NCBI GenBank assembly: GCA_031277155.1
Contig: JAITMW010000026.1
Span: forward strand, 1-8,160
Origin: Clostridiales bacterium
Lineage (GTDB): Bacteria > Bacillota > Clostridia > Lachnospirales > WRAX01
DNA: 8,160 nt
Direction of reading: 5' to 3'
Part shown: in pieces, positions 1 through 5,256 of the stretch
How positions within the stretch are numbered: the first letter of the stretch is position 1
Layout of the letters: each line of letters starts with the position of its first letter
Made by a program: the position numbers and the translations under genes
The notes under the pieces: generated by a model
The model's database searches: none
What the model was told of the DNA's origin: nothing
Seen by the model: only the letters and a program-made list of their open reading frames with translations

Positions 1-948
1 CAGCGTAATCGCAAAGCCAATGACGACAAAAGCCAGCTGCACCAGACGTTTTATCGGCGGCTTCTTCGGCGAATCATCACCTTTGGCCGCCCTTATTTCC
101 ATGAAGATGCGATACGCCAAAAAGCCGGCCAAAAACAGCGCCGACAAGCGCGAGGCATATACGCCGTTTAGGCGGCTTTGATATGTGAAGAACAAAAACG
201 GCTGGACAGTCCATGTGAGGATATAGCCCACAAGCAAGACCCCCGTGGGCGCAATCACCTTAAACAGCCCTTTTGGGCCAAACATATTAAGCCGCTGCTT
301 TTTTATCAGCCTGTAGCATATCAGCAGCACCGTAACGGCCACCATGAAAAAGAAGCCGATGTTGAGGATGTTAAACATGGAAATATTATCCAGCGCCTGA
401 CGCATATAATTGGGCGACGCGTTCAGGTCTATTGCGTTGATAACGCCAACGCCGCCGGGCGTCATCAGGCGCTCGTTGTTAATTACTATTAAGCCGCCAA
501 GCACGAAGAGGAAGAAGAATTGATAAAAACCCTCGGCAAAATGCCGGGCGACCAGACCGCCTATCATCTCAGAGCCTTTCATTTTGTTAAACAGTTTGCC
601 TATAAGAAAGCCCAGCACAATGGCAATTGGCGTGGCCAAAAGGGCCACGGAAAAAACGCCGCCAACACCGGAACCGCCCCAAAGCACCACAAGAAACATG
701 GCAATTTGGGCCGCCATGGCGCCGATTACTATGCCGAAATTCAGGCCCAAACCCGCCACAACGGGAATTATCAGAGAAAGTACCATAAAGGTGTTGCGCC
801 CAAAGCGGGTAAACAATTCGCTAAAAAACACGACTGTGGTCATGCCTGAAGCCCAGAAGGCAAGCGCGGTAATAACCAAAAACAGCAAAACAACCTTGTT
901 TTCAAACAAAAAATCGCGTAATTTATCAGTAGAGGCCGGTTTTGACAT
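1..948 (-). CDS. ABC importer permease, second of a pair (RbsC/YufQ-like), C-terminus cut by window edge
   Basis: This is a membrane permease of the sugar/nucleoside importer class (BPD_transp_2 type). It should form half of the transmembrane channel together with the permease encoded just upstream. The frame is open for 316 codons from an ATG at 946-948 and runs off the left edge, so the stop is not seen. The protein is very hydrophobic, with membrane stretches near residues 17-35, 54-92, 98-118, 140-157, 194-212, 230-250, 262-280 and 301-316. Two short motifs match the upstream permease: NFGI (about 70-73) and KGSEM (124-128), so the two are paralogues. The region that should hold the cytoplasmic Gly-x-Asn-Pro motif of this family, around residues 215-232, reads differently and has no recognisable copy. 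The start lies 3 nt after the previous stop. A purine-rich site, AAAGGGGG, sits in the end of the previous gene, implying translational coupling. The function class is fairly sure; the substrate is unknown. Confidence 0.85.
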   Translation of the reverse strand, partial: MSKPASTDKLRDFLFENKVVLLFLVITALAFWASGMTTVVFFSELFTRFGRNTFMVLSLIIPVVAGLGLNFGIVIGAMAAQIAMFLVVLWGGSGVGGVFSVALLATPIAIVLGFLIGKLFNKMKGSEMIGGLVARHFAEGFYQFFFLFVLGGLIVINNERLMTPGGVGVINAIDLNASPNYMRQALDNISMFNILNIGFFFMVAVTVLLICYRLIKKQRLNMFGPKGLFKVIAPTGVLLVGYILTWTVQPFLFFTYQSRLNGVYASRLSALFLAGFLAYRIFMEIRAAKGDDSPKKPPIKRLVQLAFVVIGFAITL

Positions 949-951
949 CAC

Positions 952-2085
952 CTATCTACCCCCTTTCACTTTTGTAAGGGCATACAGAATGATGCCGTTT
1001 GTAATTATCAGGCGCAGCATTTCCGGCACCCCCGCCACATCAGGCAGCATCACATTTGCCAGAGGCAAGGATATTACAAGTATGCCTTGGAACAAGAAGG
1101 TGCCCAACAATACGTCAAAAACCCTTGCCCTTCTTATGGTGGCGCCGCCAATAAGCACCGCGGCCACAACAAGGAAGCCATGCATCATGGGCGCGCCATA
1201 CATCTGCAAAAAGCCGAAGCTTTGCGCGTATACGACGATGCCCACAGCGCCCAGGCATGTGGAGATTGTCGTGCCCAAAATGCGCATTTTGTCAACATTG
1301 ATGCCGGAGGCGCGGGCATAGCTTGGGTTGGAGCCTGCGGCGCTCATAACCATGCCCAGGCGGCTTCTTGTGAAAAGCCACATCAAGAAGCACGCGAAGA
1401 AAAACACAAGCAAAAGCCCGGGTCGCACCGTCATGGTCCCAAATTCAAATATGGGCAGCCGGAATTGCCAAAATTGGTCGAAGGCCCCGGCAAAGTCGGC
1501 ATTAAGGTTAATCATCTGTCGCAAGCCGCGGCCCGTGGCCGGAAGTATGAGGATGCTGGCGGTAACGGGAAACAGCGCCCACAGTATATTGAACAAGCTG
1601 ACCGTTCCAAAGCCGACATACACGGTAATGGCCATTTCGCTGCCTTTTACGCGGTTAAGCAGCATACCGTAAAGTATGCCCATGGGAATGGCGGCGGCAA
1701 CGCCGATGACGATGGCCACCATGGCCTGCACAAACGCGCGCATACCGTCGTCCGCCACAAAGGCAAAGACGCCTGCGTGGTTCATGTCAATGGACAAAAC
1801 CGCGCCAACCATCCCCGCGACAATACCAATGGGTATACCAAAGTTGGGGCCGATGCCGCTTTGTATGGCCGGCACCATGGCCAGCACCAATATGCCGAAC
1901 ATGCCCCAGCGACGCAGCACATCACCGGCAAAAGACGGAAGGTTCATGCCGAAAACGCCTGCCAAAACAAACAGCAGAATGAATGTTACAAGGATAATTA
2001 TGCGCGGCAGGCCAAAATCCGCCAGAAATTTCTTCATGGCCCTTTGAAAGGCCGATGGCTCGTTTTTAGCTGTCATTTGACTCAT
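952..2085 (-). CDS. ABC importer permease, first of a pair (RbsC/YufP-like)
   Basis: This 377-residue integral membrane permease has the RbsC/YufP type (BPD_transp_2) and is predicted to form the channel as a heterodimer with the next gene's product. Hydrophobic segments lie near residues 28-46, 62-98, 118-142, 153-183, 222-238, 266-290, 302-314, 322-343 and 355-371. The family hallmark on the cytoplasmic side is present: an Arg-Leu-Gly stretch followed by GSNPSYARASGI at 251-262. NFGI (81-84) and KGSEM (147-151) are shared with the downstream permease. The N-terminus carries a charged cytoplasmic tail of about 27 residues. The ATG start overlaps the stop of the ATPase gene by 4 bp (ATGA), and a perfect GGAGGT lies 8 nt upstream inside the ATPase gene, so this start is well supported. 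Its place after a double-domain ATPase matches the rbs and yuf operons. The substrate cannot be read from the permease. Confidence 0.9.
   Translation of the reverse strand: MSQMTAKNEPSAFQRAMKKFLADFGLPRIIILVTFILLFVLAGVFGMNLPSFAGDVLRRWGMFGILVLAMVPAIQSGIGPNFGIPIGIVAGMVGAVLSIDMNHAGVFAFVADDGMRAFVQAMVAIVIGVAAAIPMGILYGMLLNRVKGSEMAITVYVGFGTVSLFNILWALFPVTASILILPATGRGLRQMINLNADFAGAFDQFWQFRLPIFEFGTMTVRPGLLLVFFFACFLMWLFTRSRLGMVMSAAGSNPSYARASGINVDKMRILGTTISTCLGAVGIVVYAQSFGFLQMYGAPMMHGFLVVAAVLIGGATIRRARVFDVLLGTFLFQGILVISLPLANVMLPDVAGVPEMLRLIITNGIILYALTKVKGGR
959..966 (-). promoter_or_regulatory. Ribosome binding site of the second permease, inside the first permease gene
   Basis: AAAGGGGG sits 10 nt before the ATG at 946-948 and encodes the Lys-Gly-Gly of the preceding protein's C-terminus. 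It is weaker than the other sites but positioned for coupling. Confidence 0.6.
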
Positions 2086-3749
2086 TCAAATCCACCTCCG
2101 TCCCCGGTAGTTCCGCCCATCATTCCGTAATTCGGAGCGTTGTCGCCGCCCTCGCCAAGGCTGCTGTCAGTTTCTTTGCTGACGGCGCTCATCGCCAGGC
2201 CATAATCAGCATCAGGGGCATTTGGCGGCAAAATATCAACAATTTTGCCGTCTGTCACAATGGCGATGCGGTCGCACAGGCTGCGCAATTCTCCCAATTC
2301 GCTGCTTATCATGATGATTGTAAGGCCCTCTTCACGGCGCAGCTTTGAAAGATAGTTCATAATAAGCTCTTTTGCGCCTATGTCAATGCCGCGGGTGGGC
2401 TCCGAAACAATAAGAAGCCGCGGCTTTAATGTCAGGGCCGATGCCAGACAGACCTTTTGCTGGTTGCCGCCGGACAATGTGCCCACCTTTTGACGCCAGC
2501 TGCGGCATCGTATATCCAAAATTTTTATCATTTCCTCGGCATGTCTTTGCATTTTGCGGCTGTTAAGCAGCTTTATGGGGCCAAAGCTGCTTAAAAATTC
2601 GCGCCTTGTGGTCATCACGCGAAAGGCGATGTTGTACGCAATGCTTTCATCCAGCAAAAGCCCGACGCCGCGCCTGTCCTCGGACACAAAGGCCAAATTG
2701 TTGGACAATGCCTCGCCCAGACGCGAAAGATTGAGGGGCTGGCCAAACACCGTGACATCGCCTTCGGCGGGAAACAGGCCGGAAATGCCGTTGGCAATGC
2801 CAACCTTGCCCTGCCCCGCCATGCCGCCAATGCCAAAAATTTCGCCCTCTCTCACTTCAAAATTCACGCCGTGCACCCTTTCGCCCGGCATCTCCACATG
2901 CAAATCGCGCACACTGATGGCTATGGGCGCATCGCTGTTTTCCATGTCTTGCCCGGCGGCAAGATTTTCAACAATACGTCCCACCATCATCTCCGCAATT
3001 TCCGTCAGGCTTGTTTCGGCGATTGGTTTTGTGGCCACCAACTCGCCATCGCGAAGCACCGTCATATTATCCGCCGCCACCATAATCTCAGGCAGGCGAT
3101 GGGTGATAAATATGATGGCAATGCCCTTTTGCGCAATTGTTTTCATAACATCCAAAAGCTGGGAGGCCTCGCTTTCTGTAAGCACCGCCGTGGGCTCGTC
3201 AAACACCAGAAGCCTTATGCCCAATTTGTCAATTTCCCGGGCAATTTCCACAAATTGCATATAGCCCACGGGCAGCCCCGCAACCTTCACATGCTCTTCA
3301 ATGCCCATACCAATAGAATCCAGAGACCTTCTGGCGTCCGAATTCATCTTGTCCCGGTCCAGCTTCTCCAGACTTTTACCGAAGATGCGGCTGGCAAATG
3401 TGGGTGTTGTGTCCTCGCGCCCCAGCTTTATATTTTCTGTGATTGTAAAGCCCGGTATCAGCATAAATTCCTGATGCACCATGCCAATACCGGCGGCCAG
3501 GGCATCCGTGGGCGCCACAAACTTCACTTCCTTGCCGGAAATCTTCACTGTGCCGTCAAAGCCGCCCGTTTCGTGGATAACGCCCATGCCGAAGAGAATA
3601 TTCATTAATGTGGATTTTCCCGCGCCGTTTTCGCCTAGCAGCGCGTGAATTTCTCCGGGCTTCACCGCAAGGGATACATTGTTAAGCACCACATTTTCGC
3701 CGTAGGCTTTGCGTATGCCTTCCAGTTCCAATACATATTCTTCTTGCAA
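2082..3749 (-). CDS. ABC importer ATPase with two nucleotide-binding domains (RbsA/YufO-like)
   Basis: This 555-residue cytoplasmic ATPase powers the importer by ATP hydrolysis; both nucleotide-binding domains lie on one chain, as in RbsA, MglA and YufO. Domain 1 (about 5-255) has Walker A GENGAGKS (39-46), Q-loop Gln93, Walker B LLVFDEP (180-186) and H-loop His217, but its signature is degraded to LPVGYMQ (159-165). Domain 2 (about 277-520) has the opposite pattern: an intact signature LSGGNQQ (425-431), a degenerate Walker A around 308-317, Ser449 where Walker B normally has Asp, and Ser-Ser in place of the H-loop His. Only one composite ATP site therefore looks fully competent. The family normally ends near the GLAMS stretch (517-521); about 33 extra Gly/Asp/Ser-rich residues follow. 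The TTG start is chosen because AAAGGAGG lies about 10 nt upstream and no better codon is available. A hairpin separates it from the binding-protein gene. Confidence 0.93.
   Translation of the reverse strand: MQEEYVLELEGIRKAYGENVVLNNVSLAVKPGEIHALLGENGAGKSTLMNILFGMGVIHETGGFDGTVKISGKEVKFVAPTDALAAGIGMVHQEFMLIPGFTITENIKLGREDTTPTFASRIFGKSLEKLDRDKMNSDARRSLDSIGMGIEEHVKVAGLPVGYMQFVEIAREIDKLGIRLLVFDEPTAVLTESEASQLLDVMKTIAQKGIAIIFITHRLPEIMVAADNMTVLRDGELVATKPIAETSLTEIAEMMVGRIVENLAAGQDMENSDAPIAISVRDLHVEMPGERVHGVNFEVREGEIFGIGGMAGQGKVGIANGISGLFPAEGDVTVFGQPLNLSRLGEALSNNLAFVSEDRRGVGLLLDESIAYNIAFRVMTTRREFLSSFGPIKLLNSRKMQRHAEEMIKILDIRCRSWRQKVGTLSGGNQQKVCLASALTLKPRLLIVSEPTRGIDIGAKELIMNYLSKLRREEGLTIIMISSELGELRSLCDRIAIVTDGKIVDILPPNAPDADYGLAMSAVSKETDSSLGEGGDNAPNYGMMGGTTGDGGGFE
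2094..2099 (-). promoter_or_regulatory. Ribosome binding site of the first permease, inside the ATPase gene
   Basis: GGAGGT lies 8 nt before the permease ATG and is read in the ATPase frame as part of its last Gly codons. With the ATGA overlap it supports re-initiation by ribosomes finishing the ATPase. Confidence 0.8.
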
Positions 3750-3760
3750 ACCAAAACCCC

Positions 3761-3767
3761 CTCCTTT
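3761..3767 (-). promoter_or_regulatory. Ribosome binding site fixing the TTG start of the ATPase gene
   Basis: AAAGGAG, continuing into a run of G, stands about 11 nt before TTG (3747-3749). No in-frame ATG or GTG is near, and the protein begins a few residues before the conserved first strand, so TTG is the best start. Confidence 0.75.
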
Positions 3768-3782
3768 ATCAGATTTTGTGAA

Positions 3783-3823
3783 AAGCCGCCCAACCTCTAA
3801 AGGTTTTAAAGGCTGGGCGGCTT
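3783..3823 (-). terminator. GC-rich hairpin between binding-protein and ATPase genes (partial terminator or mRNA-stabilising stem)
   Basis: In the minus-strand transcript, 14-nt arms (3810-3823 and 3783-3796) pair with a single G-U wobble around a 13-nt loop, with a core of GCCGCCCA pairing to TGGGCGGC. It begins about 39 nt after the lipoprotein stop. Only about four U residues follow before CACAAAAUC, so the run is short for a full terminator. Such stems after binding-protein genes often let some transcription through and protect the upstream message, giving more binding protein than transporter. That role here is inference from position and structure. Confidence 0.7.
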
Positions 3824-3862
3824 ATATTATGGTTTATTCACACCATATTGTATTGCTGATTT

Positions 3863-5089
3863 TTAGAAATCAATGAAATCTGAAAGTACTCTGTAGGAAT
3901 TTTCGATGTAGGTGCCATCGCCAACGGGCCAGTTGCTAAGCTCTACAGCTCCGCCGTAGTTGGCAGCCACTTCGTTGATAACGCGCTCAAGCACGGCGCG
4001 GTCATGGCGTCCGTCTGTTCTGCCTTCCAAAAACTCGATGGAATACAGAACGCCAACTTCAACCAGCAGCATGTTGATAGGTATTGGCCATGTGGAGAAG
4101 CGGCCTGTTCCGCCGGCTTCTGCAATAGCGATTGTAAGCTGCTCTATCAAGAAGTCTACATCACCCTCGCGGCCTTCCATGGAGATGTTGAAAGCGGATG
4201 GCAGCGCGTGGAACGGGCTTGGGCAGCACTGCAGCGGATAGAAGCCGCCATAGGCCGCAATTTGCGTAATCAGAGGCTCTTGCATACCGCAGTTGGTAGA
4301 GAAGAAGGCGGTGTTAGGCCCATGCTCCTCAATCCAGCGGGGCAGATTTTCCAAAATGAACATTTGTGCTTGTGGCACACCTTCTGTACTTGGGTCGGGA
4401 GCTGTAAGCTCAACCCACTGGATGCCGTATTCCTCGGCAGTTTCCATCAAAAGCGCACGACGGGCGGCGATATTTACCATACCCAAGTGGCGCGGGAAGG
4501 AAATATGCGCAAAGGTGTCAGCACCCATAGCCACGGCCTGCTCCATGATAACTCTGCCCATGGAAAGGTCGTCGGAAATCATGGCGATGTCCGCGTGAGC
4601 GGCGATTTCCTCGGGTGGCTCGTGCGTTACGCCTGCGAAGAAGAAGATTTCTTCGCCAAACAGCTCGCGAGTTTGCTGGATGGCTGCGATAGCGCCGGGA
4701 ACGGCCTGTACGAACACGATGGCCTGGGCGCCGGCATCGGCCAAGGTCAGAACATTAGCAATTGTCACTTCCATTTCCGCAGCAAAGTTGTCAGGATATG
4801 TAGCCCTGACGATGCGGTCGGAACCAAAGCGCTCTTCCATTCTCATGGATGCCAGATACTCTTCTTCGCCTTGAGTAACGGTACCGGTGATGATGCCGAT
4901 TACCCAATCGCCAACTTCAACAAGTTCTGTGCCGTCGGGCAGCTCGGGTTCCGGTGTTGCCTCTGGTGCTGGTGCGGGCGTTGCCGCCGGGGCCGGTGTT
5001 GCCGCCGGTGCTTCAGGTGTTGCCGCGCATGCGGCCAATACAAAAGCAAACACCAACAACATGGCAAAACCAATTAATTTTTTTAACAC
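3863..5089 (-). CDS. DUF3798-like substrate-binding lipoprotein of an ABC importer
   Basis: This 408-residue extracellular binding protein is predicted to be lipid-anchored on the outer face of the membrane and to deliver a solute to the permeases. The signal peptide has Lys3-Lys4, a hydrophobic core (5-17) and lipobox LAAC with lipidated Cys21. A Pro/Ala/Thr linker (22-50) follows. The body starts with WVIGIITGTVTQGEEEY (62-78) and contains YPDNF (98-102), QAVPG (128-132), HISFPRH (195-201), APDPST (230-235) and FFSTN (262-266). These agree with my recollection of DUF3798 (PF12683), a periplasmic-binding-protein-like family with no ligand known to me. Cys267, Cys288 and Cys289 cluster near the likely cleft. 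The GTG start is supported by AAGGAGG 9 nt upstream and by the signal peptide beginning immediately. A promoter lies upstream and a hairpin downstream. Role as a binding protein is firm from context; the family name is moderately sure; the ligand is unknown. Confidence 0.88.
   Translation of the reverse strand: MLKKLIGFAMLLVFAFVLAACAATPEAPAATPAPAATPAPAPEATPEPELPDGTELVEVGDWVIGIITGTVTQGEEEYLASMRMEERFGSDRIVRATYPDNFAAEMEVTIANVLTLADAGAQAIVFVQAVPGAIAAIQQTRELFGEEIFFFAGVTHEPPEEIAAHADIAMISDDLSMGRVIMEQAVAMGADTFAHISFPRHLGMVNIAARRALLMETAEEYGIQWVELTAPDPSTEGVPQAQMFILENLPRWIEEHGPNTAFFSTNCGMQEPLITQIAAYGGFYPLQCCPSPFHALPSAFNISMEGREGDVDFLIEQLTIAIAEAGGTGRFSTWPIPINMLLVEVGVLYSIEFLEGRTDGRHDRAVLERVINEVAANYGGAVELSNWPVGDGTYIENSYRVLSDFIDF
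4955..5025 (-). repeat. Imperfect repeats encoding the Pro/Ala/Thr linker of the lipoprotein
   Basis: An 11-bp word, GTTGCCGCCGG on the plus strand, occurs at 4980-4990 and 4998-5008, a period of 18 bp that encodes two AATPAP units. Related copies lie at about 4957-4966 and 5019-5025. The encoded stretch (residues about 22-50) is a flexible tether between the lipidated Cys and the binding domain, a region prone to length change by slippage. Confidence 0.65.
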
Positions 5090-5098
5090 GATAAATTA

Positions 5099-5105
5099 CC
5101 TCCTT
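5099..5105 (-). promoter_or_regulatory. Ribosome binding site fixing the GTG start of the binding-protein gene
   Basis: AAGGAGG is followed by 9 nt and GTG (5087-5089). This near-perfect anti-16S match justifies the non-ATG start and fits high expression of a binding protein. Confidence 0.85.
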
Positions 5106-5127
5106 TTGGGTTAAATGCTTGATGACA

Positions 5128-5141
5128 GTTGTAGTTACAAC
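5128..5141. repeat. Short palindrome in the leader, candidate operator
   Basis: GTTGTA and TACAAC flank a 2-bp centre, a perfect 6-bp inverted repeat about 20-35 nt downstream of the predicted transcription start. The 2-nt loop is too tight for an RNA hairpin of the full arms, so a DNA-binding site for a repressor is more likely than an RNA structure. No regulator gene is in the window and the site matches no operator I can name. Confidence 0.35.
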
Positions 5142-5168
5142 CTTACGTAGTGAAACTGCTTAAACTTA

Positions 5169-5197
5169 ACTGTACCACACTCAAGGCAAATTGTCAA
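5169..5197 (-). promoter_or_regulatory. Sigma-A-type promoter of the ABC importer operon
   Basis: Reading the minus strand, a perfect -35 box TTGACA (5192-5197) is followed by exactly 17 bp and a -10 box TACAGT (5169-5174), which matches 4 of 6 consensus bases including the key T, A and final T. Transcription would begin near 5162, giving a leader of about 70 nt before the GTG of the lipoprotein gene. It is the only box pair of this quality that I see in the gap. Confidence 0.7.
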
Positions 5198-5212
5198 GCA
5201 AACTTTTGACAA
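5191..5212. repeat. Inverted repeat overlapping the -35 box, candidate operator
   Basis: TTGTCAA (5191-5197) and TTGACAA (5206-5212) form a perfect 7-bp inverted repeat with an 8-bp spacer. One arm contains the whole -35 hexamer of the predicted promoter. The centre-to-centre distance of the arms, 15 bp, is plausible for a dimeric regulator touching successive major grooves but is not diagnostic. The repeat may instead come from a chance second TTGACA in AT-rich DNA. Confidence 0.4.
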
Positions 5213-5256
5213 AATTACAAATTTGTTGATGATGACCACAGCTTGCCTTGCCCATA

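Noticed and set aside
584..1321. Plus-strand frame of 245 codons across the junction of the two permease genes
   Set aside because: It is a basic, Thr/Lys/Pro-rich mirror translation covering two real genes on the other strand.
1087..2130. Plus-strand open frame of 347 codons opposite the first permease gene
   Set aside because: It lies over a clear permease gene, and its product is rich in His, Lys, Gln and Gly with no domain pattern. Such frames arise as mirrors of GC-biased, hydrophobic coding sequence.
2554..3608. Overlapping plus-strand frames of 236 and 245 codons opposite the ATPase gene
   Set aside because: They cross the Walker and signature motifs of a well-supported ATPase and have no convincing motifs themselves.
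4955..5025. Repeat cluster considered as a CRISPR-like or mobile repeat
   Set aside because: The units are 18-21 bp apart, in frame, and encode the Pro/Ala/Thr linker of the lipoprotein. There are no spacers.
4004..5077. Plus-strand open frame of 357 codons opposite the binding-protein gene
   Set aside because: It is fully antisense to a lipoprotein gene with signal peptide, lipobox and strong ribosome site. The translation shows low-complexity Cys/Arg runs from the linker repeats and no recognisable fold.
5144..5149. TACGTA palindrome in the leader
   Set aside because: A 6-bp palindrome is expected by chance at this scale, and it has no extended dyad around it.
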